From: Rhodopseudomonas rhenobacensis | GTDB taxonomy: Bacteria > Pseudomonadota > Alphaproteobacteria > Rhizobiales > Xanthobacteraceae | Direction: 5' to 3' | Assembly: GCF_014203125.1 (NCBI RefSeq) | Contig: NZ_JACHIH010000029.1 | Span: 1-64,000 of the forward strand | Length of the DNA: 64,000 nt | Shown here: positions 17,518-24,624 of the stretch, in pieces | Layout of the letters: each line of letters begins with the position of its first letter | Numbering within the stretch: position 1 is the first letter of the stretch | Program-made: the position numbers and the translations under genes | The notes under the pieces: generated by a model | What the model saw: only the letters and a program-made list of their open reading frames with translations | What the model was told of the DNA's origin: nothing | Databases searched by the model: none

Positions 17518-17630
17518 GTCATTCCGGATTGCGAGTTCGAAGAACGAGCAAGTCCGGAATCCATAACCCCTGCAGGGAGTATGGATTCCGGGCTCACTCG
17601 CCGCTCACGCGGCTCGTGCCCCGGAATGAC
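17518..17630. repeat. Dispersed GTCATTCCGG...CCGGAATGAC repeat (family A)
   Basis: The 113-bp element starts GTCATTCCGG and ends CCGGAATGAC, and has internal blocks GAATCCATAA and TATGGATTCCGGGCTCACTCG. Related copies lie at 24445, 36504, 37561 (half), 39207, 54804 and 61863. All are intergenic. Confidence 0.85.
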
Positions 17631-17681
17631 GGCCTTAGAGTCTGGCTGAAAATGTCCGCAACGAAATCAGCGCCTAAGTTC

Positions 17682-17788
17682 GTCATTGCGAGGAGCTCTT
17701 GCGACGAAGCAATCCAGGGCCAAGTAAGTGGCCCCTGGATTGCTTTGCTTTCGGCCGGCGCGTAGCGCCGGCCTCGGCTCGCAATGAC
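17682..17788. repeat. Dispersed GTCATTGCGAGGAGC...GCAATGAC repeat (family B)
   Basis: The 107-bp inverted repeat has outer arms GTCATTGCGAG and CTCGCAATGAC and inner arms CAATCCAGGGCCA and TGGCCCCTGGATTG. It stands next to a family A copy. Only one copy was found in this window. Confidence 0.8.
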
Positions 17789-17794
17789 TGAGAG

Positions 17795-18073
17795 TCAACG
17801 CCGGCCCTGATCGGAGATCATCCGGCGCGCCACCAGCCGGTTCCAGATGAACAGCACGATCAGCGCGCCGAGCGTCGCGGTGATGAAGCCGGCGCCCTGG
17901 TTCGGGCCGTAATGCCCGATCGCCTGGCCGATGAAGGTGGCGACGAAGGCGCCGCCGATGCCCAGCACGGTGGTCAGCAAAAAGCCGCTCGGGTTGTTCG
18001 GACCGGGCGACACCAGCCGCGCGATGATGCCGGCGACGAAGCCGACCAACACGATGTAGAGAATGCCGCTCAT
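17795..18073 (-). CDS. GlsB/YeaQ/YmgE family stress-response membrane protein
   Basis: The 92-residue, very hydrophobic protein has about three transmembrane helices (ILYIVLVGFVAGIIARLV, FLLTTVLGIGGAFVATFIG, GFITATLGALIVLFIWN). The GPNNPSGFLLTTVLGI and GAFVATFIG blocks are typical of the transglycosylase-associated/GlsB family, which is often induced by envelope or general stress. Function is unknown. The ATG at 18073 is preferred; upstream in-frame extension lacks membrane character. A tandem palindromic array at 18108-18167 lies in its promoter region. Confidence 0.85.
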   Translation of the reverse strand: MSGILYIVLVGFVAGIIARLVSPGPNNPSGFLLTTVLGIGGAFVATFIGQAIGHYGPNQGAGFITATLGALIVLFIWNRLVARRMISDQGRR

Positions 18074-18107
18074 GGCAGCCGTCCTTTCCTGAACACGACG
18101 ATCGCGC

Positions 18108-18167
18108 TGACCTTCGAGGTCAAATGGCAATGACCTTCAGGTCAAATGGCAATGACCTTCGCGGTCG
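18108..18167. promoter_or_regulatory. Tandem 22/23-bp repeat of GACC-N4-GGTC dyads
   Basis: Two nearly identical units (18108-18130 and 18131-18152) are followed by a partial third (18153-18167). Each unit carries TGACCTTC then GGTC, a small dyad, and units 1 and 2 end AAATGGCAA. The array lies 35-95 bp upstream of the GlsB-like gene on its coding side and 20 bp from the end of the YidB-like gene. The layout suggests a cooperative operator, or a recent tandem expansion. Confidence 0.5.
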
Positions 18168-18187
18168 ATGAACTTGCCGCGCGGCGA

Positions 18188-18766
18188 TTAAATCCAGCGC
18201 GAGGCTTCCTCATCGGTCGGCAACCGGCCGTCCGGCGTCAACTGATCGACCACCTGCGGCAGATGCTGGCTGAGGCCGGACAACAGGTCGTCCCGCGACA
18301 TGCCGGTCTGCGCTGCCAACGAATCGATCTGATCAGCTCCGAGCGCGGTCGCCAGATCGTTCGGCGCGATCTGCCGGTTGGGTCCCGGGCTGACCCAGGA
18401 GTTGGCGGTGTCGCCATGGCCGCTCTGCTGGAATTGCCGCAACAGATCACCGAGCCCGCCGGAGAGAATGCTCCCCGCCGCGCCGCCGGCGAGCAGGCCG
18501 CCGAGGCCGCCCTTCAGCAGATCGCCGAGTCCGCCGCCGCTGCCGGGAAGGCCGGCATTCACGGTATTGCCCGTGGGGGGCACCGAGGTCCTTGTGTTGG
18601 CGGGAGCAGGGGCGGGCTGGCTGTTGCCGCCGATATGTTTCACCGCCTTGTAGGCGAGCAGCGCCAGGATCGCCATGGTGATCGGCGACATGCCGCCCTT
18701 GGCTTGCGGATCGGCCGGCCCGCGCGGGCCATTCTGCATTCCGTTGAGGACGTCGAGCAAACCCAT
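18188..18766 (-). CDS. YidB-like DUF937 protein
   Basis: The 192-residue protein starts MGLLDVLNGMQNG and has an N-terminal hydrophobic stretch (ITMAILALLAYKAV), then a Gly/Pro-rich linker. The DUF937 signature follows: GLGDLLKGGLGGLLAGG, GLGDLLRQFQQSGHGDTANSWVSPGPNRQI and ALGADQIDSLAAQTGMSRDDLLSGLSQHLPQVVDQLTPDG. Function is unknown in E. coli YidB as well. AAGGAG lies just before the ATG at 18766, which fixes the start. It is transcribed in the same direction as the GlsB-like gene. Confidence 0.85.
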   Translation of the reverse strand: MGLLDVLNGMQNGPRGPADPQAKGGMSPITMAILALLAYKAVKHIGGNSQPAPAPANTRTSVPPTGNTVNAGLPGSGGGLGDLLKGGLGGLLAGGAAGSILSGGLGDLLRQFQQSGHGDTANSWVSPGPNRQIAPNDLATALGADQIDSLAAQTGMSRDDLLSGLSQHLPQVVDQLTPDGRLPTDEEASRWI

Positions 18767-18927
18767 CGCGATCTCCTTGTCAGCATCCGCGCCGACATCG
18801 CACATAGCGACGAGGTATGACGTTTACAAGGCGAACGCTGCCGCCGGCGCGACGCCGAATTTGTGCGGACGCGTTATTGCCATGCAGCACAAGGTCGCAG
18901 CCGAACCCGGCGCCGTGACCTCGCGGA

Positions 18928-20268
18928 TCAGCTGGTGATCCGCGCGTCGGCGACGGCCTTCTTGAAGATCGCATTCATGGCGTCGGCGATGCCGTCGGTC
19001 GGGCTGACTTCGAAGTAGAATCCCGGCGACGCGCAGGCCTTCATGTTGTTGGCGATCTCGCTGTTCGGCGACGGGCCGTAGGGACCCTTGTTAAAGGGGT
19101 CAATCCAGGTCGCGTACCAGGACGGGGTGCCGTCCACTTGCTTCAATGGCAACGCCAGATACGTCGTGTACAGCACCGCCACCTTGACGCCGCGGTCGGT
19201 GATCGCCTTACACAAGGCCGGATTGATCGGCGATTGGCAGCGATTGCCGTTGCGCTTCTTCAGGCAGCTCGGGTTGTATTCGTCGGCGACGCCGTCGGAC
19301 ACAAACAGCAGGTATTTCTGCGGTGAATCCGAGGTTCCGGGCCCCGGAGCGGCGATCAGCTTGTCGATCGCCGGAAGCAAGGTGGAATAGCTGGTGTCTT
19401 GGTCGTTATTGTCATTCTGGTTGCTGACCTTCATCAGATCGATGTCGCCGGCCGCGGTCTTGGCGCTGCTCAGGCTCGACGACAGCGAGAACAGGCTGCG
19501 CAGGCTCGCGGTCTGCGCCGATGCGCCGAAGTCGTAGATCGCCATGCGGAATTGGTTCGGATAGACCGCGGTGTCGGCCGCGGTGACCATCAATTTCTCC
19601 GTCGCGTCGCGCAGCACGTCGATCCGGGTCGTGACTTTGAGTTTCTTCGCAAGCTTGTAGTAATTGTTCTCGTCCTTGACGTCGTGGCAGGCGAAGGCGC
19701 ACTTGTCCGGGGTATTTTTGACCATCAAGTCGACATCGGCCGGCGTGGCGCCGACGCCCATCGAGGGCGAGTTGTCGAGCAGCAGATAGAAGTCGATGTA
19801 CACCGGCATGCTCGAGGTCGACACCGAGGTGCCGCCGATGGCGAGCGTGCGGTGGCCGATGATATTCATGAAGGTGGTCGCCACCTGGGCGGAGAACGTC
19901 ACCGTCGAGGTCAAGATCGCGCCCGACTTGCTGACGGTGGCGTTGACGGCGTTCAGCGTGTAGCCGGACTGCCCGGCCATGTTGCCGTTGAAGATGTTGG
20001 TCGCATCGGTGCCGCCGACCGCGATCGGTCCATCCGTCGTCATCGCGCCCGCGGCGACGAACGCCGGCGAGGCCTTCGACACCGAGCCGACGCTGGCGGC
20101 ATCGGCTGCGGATTGCATCTTGCTGCGGATCTGCGCTGCGCGGCCGTAATCGACGGCGCAGCCGATCGCCAGCAACACCGGCAGCAGCGCAAGCGCAAAG
20201 ATGATGGCGATGTTGCCGCGGCTGTCGCGGCGAAATCTGCCGGACAGCTCCGAAAAAGGGTGTGCCAT
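18928..20268 (-). CDS. TadG-like pilus assembly protein with VWA domain
   Basis: The 446-residue protein opens with RFRRDSRGNIAIIFALALLPVLLAIGCAVDYGRAAQ, the TadE/TadG N-terminal transmembrane segment. From about residue 150 a von Willebrand A domain follows, with a MIDAS-like DNSPSMG motif, and ends in SPTDGIADAMNAIFKKAV. Such proteins are usually encoded with the tad pilus assembly genes; here no tad genes surround it, a common orphan arrangement in this group. ATG 20268 starts MAHPFSEL; ATG 20286 is six codons upstream. The tRNA-Arg gene lies beyond its start in the opposite orientation. Confidence 0.8.
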   Translation of the reverse strand: MAHPFSELSGRFRRDSRGNIAIIFALALLPVLLAIGCAVDYGRAAQIRSKMQSAADAASVGSVSKASPAFVAAGAMTTDGPIAVGGTDATNIFNGNMAGQSGYTLNAVNATVSKSGAILTSTVTFSAQVATTFMNIIGHRTLAIGGTSVSTSSMPVYIDFYLLLDNSPSMGVGATPADVDLMVKNTPDKCAFACHDVKDENNYYKLAKKLKVTTRIDVLRDATEKLMVTAADTAVYPNQFRMAIYDFGASAQTASLRSLFSLSSSLSSAKTAAGDIDLMKVSNQNDNNDQDTSYSTLLPAIDKLIAAPGPGTSDSPQKYLLFVSDGVADEYNPSCLKKRNGNRCQSPINPALCKAITDRGVKVAVLYTTYLALPLKQVDGTPSWYATWIDPFNKGPYGPSPNSEIANNMKACASPGFYFEVSPTDGIADAMNAIFKKAVADARITS

Positions 20269-20450
20269 GCCCCGAGCCCGCATCATTCAAATGCAGGCAG
20301 GATAGCGCGCGCCGGCTAAATAAACCTTAAGCCAAATCCCGCCCCGAACGGGGTTCGGCGGGAGCCGGCGGTTGGCGGCGGCGCACGGTCGGGGTGGCGA
20401 TCCCCGAGCGGCTCTGATATGAGATTTTCAGCCCGGCGCGCCGGGCGTGC

Positions 20451-20527
<77 letters not shown>

Positions 20528-20546
20528 ACTCTGCTCGGCATGTTTT

Positions 20547-20590
20547 GCGGCCAGTCTGTGCGGCCAGGCTTCGCGGCCAGTCTGTGCGGC
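20547..20590. repeat. Direct repeat of 18 bp, period 26 bp
   Basis: GCGGCCAGTCTGTGCGGC occurs at 20547-20564 and again at 20573-20590. The interval holds a partial copy of the same motif (GCGGCCAGGCTTC). It lies 20 bp past the tRNA. Confidence 0.6.
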
Positions 20591-20636
20591 AGGGCCGCCG
20601 CCGCAGGCCACCGTCCCCACCGCAATTTGCCGCGCA

Positions 20637-20681
20637 GTTCAGCTCAATCCAATTCAGCTCAATCCAGTTCAGCTCAATCGG
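20637..20681. repeat. Three tandem 15-bp repeats (RTTCAGCTCAATCSR)
   Basis: GTTCAGCTCAATCCA, ATTCAGCTCAATCCA and GTTCAGCTCAATCGG are head to tail without gaps. The array overlaps the stop codon of the small minus-strand frame at 20674-20787. It looks like slippage-generated sequence in the tRNA-proximal gap. Confidence 0.75.
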
Positions 20682-20787
20682 GGCGGGCGTCGCGGCCGCG
20701 CAAGCCACGCCGCACCGCGCTCGCGACCTCCTGCGCCGCGCCGCCGACCAGGATGATCAGGAAGTTGGCAAAGTGGGACATTTTCAT
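20674..20787 (-). CDS. Possible 37-residue small membrane-associated protein
   Basis: ATG at 20787 opens a short frame ending at 20674; a second ATG is at 20781. The translation has a short hydrophobic stretch (FANFLIILVGGAA) followed by an Arg-rich tail (VRRGLRGRDARPD), a layout common in small inner-membrane proteins. A GGAG ribosome binding site lies 8 nt before the ATG, spacing that fits translation. The region is otherwise gene-free and of lower GC. No homologue is recognised and the call rests only on layout. Confidence 0.4.
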   Translation of the reverse strand: MKMSHFANFLIILVGGAAQEVASAVRRGLRGRDARPD

Positions 20788-21007
20788 AGCGGCTTCTCCG
20801 TTCGTCATCGCTGCAGAGCGGCGGCTGGCGACGATCATCATAGGCACCAAAGATCAGCGACATTGCTTTTTTCGCAGCGACCTAGGATTCGTCCTGGCCC
20901 GCTGAAGCGGCAAGGTGAGCTAATCTCGCTCCGACGTTCTGGTGATTCGAACACCATGACAAGCATTCCGTTCCGGGCCTGGTGATTAGTTAGTGCGCGC
21001 TGCGCGG

Positions 21008-21111
21008 TGTCTCGCATTTCTGACACGCGATGTGTCAAGCGCGGCGGTCATTCGATCGCGAAATGTCAGCTTTCGCGTGCAACTACGCGTCGCGATGTGT
21101 CCATTTTCGCG
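21008..21111 (+). promoter_or_regulatory. Operator-like array upstream of the cytochrome/bchO pair
   Basis: CGCGAWRTGTC occurs three times, at 21026, 21057 and 21091, on the same strand with spacings of 31 and 34 bp (about three helical turns). The last two extend to a 22-bp direct repeat (21056-21077 and 21090-21111) that is about 77% identical. Overlapping the first is TGTCTCGCATTTCTGACA (21008-21025), a TGT-N12-ACA site like those bound by PpsR/CrtJ. The dyad TGACACGCGATGTGTCA (21021-21037) also overlaps it. No clear promoter was placed. Confidence 0.45.
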
Positions 21112-21355
21112 ATGCGTTGCGTTCGTCACTATCAGTTGATTTGGCGAAGCCTGACGATGGTCGTTTTTGGACGTGCGCCGGTTTCTCGACGCTTCCTATA
21201 AACCAATACCGGCGGCGAGAAGAATCAGTTTTCGGCGGTGCTGCGGCGGGAACTCTGCTGCCTCAGCGACATTTGCAAGCCGTGATCAGTTCGCGTCGTC
21301 GCATCCGACGATGAGCGAAACGACACGCGACAATCGAGGAGGCGGGACGAACACG

Positions 21356-23410
21356 ATGACGACTGCAAAGCGCCTCCCGTCGCCGAGTGTTCGCGTCGCG
21401 GGATGGATGCCGCGGTCGTTGCTGTGGTGGAGCGTAGCTGCCTTGGCTGTGTATGTGGTGCTCGATGTGTCCCGCTCGCTGATCGCGCATTACGGCTACG
21501 ATGCGCCGGCGTCGACCTGGCAGCCGGAGCCTTCGCAATACAGCGACGTCGAATGGCCGCCGACCGCGATGGTGCCGCCCGGCGCCGCCAACGGTCAGCG
21601 CGTCTATCTGGAGAATTGCGCGATCTGCCACGGCCCCGACGGCCGCGGCAACGGCGCCGCGGCGCCGTCGATGAGCCCGCGGCCGCGCGATCTCACCACC
21701 GCCGCGTTTAAGTACAAGAGCACGCCGCACGACGCCGCGCCGACCACGGCCGATGTGCGCAAGGTGGTGGCCGATGGATTGGCGGCGAGCGCGATGCCGT
21801 TCTTTCGCGACGTGCTGACGCCGACCGAGATCGACGACGTGGTCGGCTATGTCGAAGCGTTGCGCACGACGCCGGCGCCGCAAGCCGCGCCCGTCGTGGT
21901 GCCGGAGCGGCCGCCGGTGACCGCCGCCAACGTCGCGCATGGCGAGCAGCTCTATCGCGAGCAGGGCTGCGGCAATTGCCACGGCGCCGATCTGCGCGGC
22001 GGCGCCACCATGACCGACGCGCTCGGCCAGCCGGTGAACAGCCGCGATCTCACCGCGCCCTGGACGTTCCGCGGCGGCGCGCGGCCGCAGGATGTATTTC
22101 TGCGGCTGACCACCGGGCTCGGGACCTCGCCGATGCCGTCATTCGCCGATCTGCCGGCGAGCGATCGCTGGGATCTCGTCGCGTTCCTGGACTCGCGGCG
22201 CCGCGCCGCGCCGGGCGACGCCGGCGGCGTGCTGGCCGGGCCGGGGCAGTCGGAGGATGCGCTGACCCGCGGCCGCTATCTGGTACGCGCCGGGATGTGC
22301 GGGCTGTGCCACACCGAGGTCAGCGCCAAGGGGATCTATCGCGACGAGCACTATCTCGCCGGCGGCACCCGGGTCGGCGCGCATCCGCAAGGCGTGTTCG
22401 TCAGCCGCAACCTGACCTCCGATTCGGAGACCGGGTTAGGGCGCTGGAGCGAGCAACAGATCGTGCGGGCGATCCGCGACGGCCGCACCGACGACGGCCG
22501 GCTGCTCAACGTGTTCAGCATGCCGTGGATCTTTCTGCACAACATCTCGCAGTCCGACGCGATGGCGATCGCGCGCTACCTGAAGACGCTGCCGGCGGTG
22601 CACAATCAGATTCCACCGCCGCTGCATTTCGGCGCGATCGAAACGTTTTTCAGCAAGCTGTGGTCGAGCGACCTGTTTCTCGGCCGGCCGCCGTCGATCA
22701 CTTACGCCACCGGCAGCTACGCCAATCTGAAGGGCGCCGATCTCGCCCGCATCCAGGGCACGCTGGTGGCGGCGCAGTGGATGGTGCTGGCGCTGTGGGT
22801 GGCGCTACTCTCTTGGCTGATTCCGCTGCAGGGCTGGGCGCCGCTCGGACGGCGCAGCTGGACCGGGGTGCTCGGCTGCAGCTTCGGGCTGGTGATCTAC
22901 TCGACGCCGATCCTCGGCGTGCTGCCGGCGGAGATGCTGTCGCAGCAGGCGCTCGGCGCGGTGCCGCGGCCCGACGTCTCGGCGCTGCCGGCCGAGCGCG
23001 CCGCCTTGGTCGAGCGCGGGCGCTATCTGTTCACCAATGCCTCGTGCGTGTTCTGCCATCAGCCGAACGGCGGCGGCGGCCTGAAACTCAGCGGGCTGCC
23101 CGGCACGCTGTTCACCGCCAACATCTCGTCGGATCCGGGCGCCGGGATCGGCGCGTGGTCGGACGCCGAGATCGGCCGCGCGATCCGCAGCGGCGTCAGC
23201 CGCAACGGCCGGCCGCTGTATTGGCAGGGTATGCCCTGGGACCACTTCTCCAATCTCGACGAGGAGGACGTGATGGCGCTCACCGCCTATCTGCGGCTGC
23301 TGCCGCCGGTGCCGGACAAAGTCCAGGCGTATCGACCGCCCTCGAAAGACGACTGCGCGGTCTACACCGCCTGGACCAGCCCCGACAACGCCAGCGAGGG
23401 CTGCCGATGA
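21356..23410 (+). CDS. Membrane-bound tetraheme cytochrome c
   Basis: The 684-residue protein has four CXXCH heme sites at C88 (CAICH), C205 (CGNCH), C315 (CGLCH) and C564 (CVFCH). An N-terminal helix (SLLWWSVAALAVYVVLDV) anchors it, and two helices near residues 465-510 sit between hemes 3 and 4, so the heme domains should face the periplasm. The first two heme modules look like small class I cytochromes. The last two resemble the heme domains of alcohol-dehydrogenase cytochrome subunits (RGRYLVRAGMCGLCH...SRNLTSD, FTANISSDPGAGIGAWSD). It likely passes electrons between a periplasmic donor and the respiratory or photosynthetic chain. ATG 21356 is chosen for the GAGGAGG 13 nt upstream and the position of the first helix; ATG 21311 is possible. 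bchO follows after 64 bp. Confidence 0.85.
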   Translation: MTTAKRLPSPSVRVAGWMPRSLLWWSVAALAVYVVLDVSRSLIAHYGYDAPASTWQPEPSQYSDVEWPPTAMVPPGAANGQRVYLENCAICHGPDGRGNGAAAPSMSPRPRDLTTAAFKYKSTPHDAAPTTADVRKVVADGLAASAMPFFRDVLTPTEIDDVVGYVEALRTTPAPQAAPVVVPERPPVTAANVAHGEQLYREQGCGNCHGADLRGGATMTDALGQPVNSRDLTAPWTFRGGARPQDVFLRLTTGLGTSPMPSFADLPASDRWDLVAFLDSRRRAAPGDAGGVLAGPGQSEDALTRGRYLVRAGMCGLCHTEVSAKGIYRDEHYLAGGTRVGAHPQGVFVSRNLTSDSETGLGRWSEQQIVRAIRDGRTDDGRLLNVFSMPWIFLHNISQSDAMAIARYLKTLPAVHNQIPPPLHFGAIETFFSKLWSSDLFLGRPPSITYATGSYANLKGADLARIQGTLVAAQWMVLALWVALLSWLIPLQGWAPLGRRSWTGVLGCSFGLVIYSTPILGVLPAEMLSQQALGAVPRPDVSALPAERAALVERGRYLFTNASCVFCHQPNGGGGLKLSGLPGTLFTANISSDPGAGIGAWSDAEIGRAIRSGVSRNGRPLYWQGMPWDHFSNLDEEDVMALTAYLRLLPPVPDKVQAYRPPSKDDCAVYTAWTSPDNASEGCR

Positions 23411-23474
23411 GTGCTCAGCAGCCGCCACGCGATTCGAATTCTTGTCCGCAGTTAGTCCGCAGGAGAACGATGTG

Positions 23475-24434
23475 ATGCGCCTCAGCCCGACCGAGCCGCG
23501 CGCGGCCACGCCGCGCCGCGCCGAGCCTCACCGCAAGCCGCACTGGGACCGCGAGGGGCAGGATTGGCCGAACCGCGAGTCGAGCCGCTTCGTGCACGCC
23601 GCGGGGCTGCGCTGGCACGTGCAGCAGATGGGCCGCGGCCCGGTGCTGCTGTTGGTGCACGGCACCGGCGCCGCGACGCATTCGTGGCGAGCCTTGGCGC
23701 CGCTGTTGGCACAGCATTTCACCGTGGTGGCGCCCGACCTGCCGGGCCATGGCTTCACCGAGACGCCGCACGCCAAAAGGCTCAGCCTCGACGGCATGGC
23801 GGAGGATCTGGCCGGGCTATTGCGCGTGCTCGATCACGCGCCGGCGCTAGTGGCGGGGCATTCCGCCGGCGCCGCGGTGCTGGCGCGGATGTGTCTCGAC
23901 GGCAGCATCGCGCCGGGCGGCCTGGTCGGCCTCAACGGCGCCATGCTGCCGATCGGCGGCATGGCCGGCCGGTTGATGACGCCGTTCGCACAATTGCTGG
24001 CGGGCAGCCGTCTGGTGCCGCGGCTGTTCGCGCGGTTTGCCACCAGCGACAAATTCATCGAGCGGATGATCGCCGATACCGGATCGGTGCTCGACCCCGC
24101 CGGCATCGAGTTCTATCGCCGGCTGACCTGCAGCCCGGGCCACGTCGCCTCCGCGCTGCGCATGATGGGAAACTGGAAGCTGCGGCCGCTCGCCGAGCAA
24201 TTGCCGCGGCTGTTGACACAGTTGCTGCTGGTCACCGGCGGCAACGACAAGACCATCGCGCCCAACGACGCCGCGCGGGTGCACGCGCTGGTGCCGGGCT
24301 CGAGCGTGATCATCATGCCCGGCCTCGGCCATCTCGCCCATGAGGAGCGGCCCTACGAGGTCAGCGAATTGATGATCGAATTCGCCCGCCGCGCCGGTCT
24401 GCTGCCGCCGCTGCTGGCGGGCGCGGCGGAGTAA
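23475..24434 (+). CDS. bchO: BchO-like alpha/beta hydrolase (magnesium chelatase-associated)
   Basis: The 319-residue alpha/beta hydrolase shows the N-terminal BchO block WDREGQDWPNRESSRFVHAAGLRWHVQ. The core has LVHGTGAATHSW, the nucleophile elbow GHSAGA with Ser130, and a C-terminal GLGHLAHEERP with the catalytic His. BchO is encoded near the magnesium-chelatase genes of bacteriochlorophyll synthesis in purple bacteria; its reaction is not established. Here no bchI, bchD or other photosynthesis gene is nearby, and the gene follows the tetraheme cytochrome by 64 bp. GGAG precedes the ATG by about 9 nt. Assignment rests on the N-terminal block; another hydrolase of the same branch cannot be ruled out. 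Confidence 0.75.
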   Translation: MRLSPTEPRAATPRRAEPHRKPHWDREGQDWPNRESSRFVHAAGLRWHVQQMGRGPVLLLVHGTGAATHSWRALAPLLAQHFTVVAPDLPGHGFTETPHAKRLSLDGMAEDLAGLLRVLDHAPALVAGHSAGAAVLARMCLDGSIAPGGLVGLNGAMLPIGGMAGRLMTPFAQLLAGSRLVPRLFARFATSDKFIERMIADTGSVLDPAGIEFYRRLTCSPGHVASALRMMGNWKLRPLAEQLPRLLTQLLLVTGGNDKTIAPNDAARVHALVPGSSVIIMPGLGHLAHEERPYEVSELMIEFARRAGLLPPLLAGAAE

Positions 24435-24444
24435 ATTGCTCGAT

Positions 24445-24568
24445 GTCATTCCGGGCGCGAGTTCGTCAGAACGAGCGATCCCGGAATCTCGCTCCGCTCG
24501 CAGCAGCAGGAAATGTGGCGAGATTCCGGGTTCTCTCGCAGCTGGCGCTGCTCGAGCCCCGGAATGAC
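24445..24568. repeat. Family A dispersed repeat
   Basis: Starts GTCATTCCGG and ends CCGGAATGAC. It has an internal duplicated GAGATTCCGGG/CCCGGAATCTC pair. It fills the gap between bchO and the convergent hybrid kinase gene. Confidence 0.8.
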
Positions 24569-24624
24569 GGCTCAATTCGGGTTGGATGCTTCGATACCAA
24601 CTGAAAATGCGTTAAGTCACCACG

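Noticed and set aside
17518-17788. CRISPR array
   Set aside because: The repeated elements are two different palindromic units, not short direct repeats with equal spacers, and no cas genes are near.
21976-23475. 499-codon frame overlapping the cytochrome on the same strand
   Set aside because: Arg-rich frame-shifted shadow; the heme motifs and helices all lie in the other frame.
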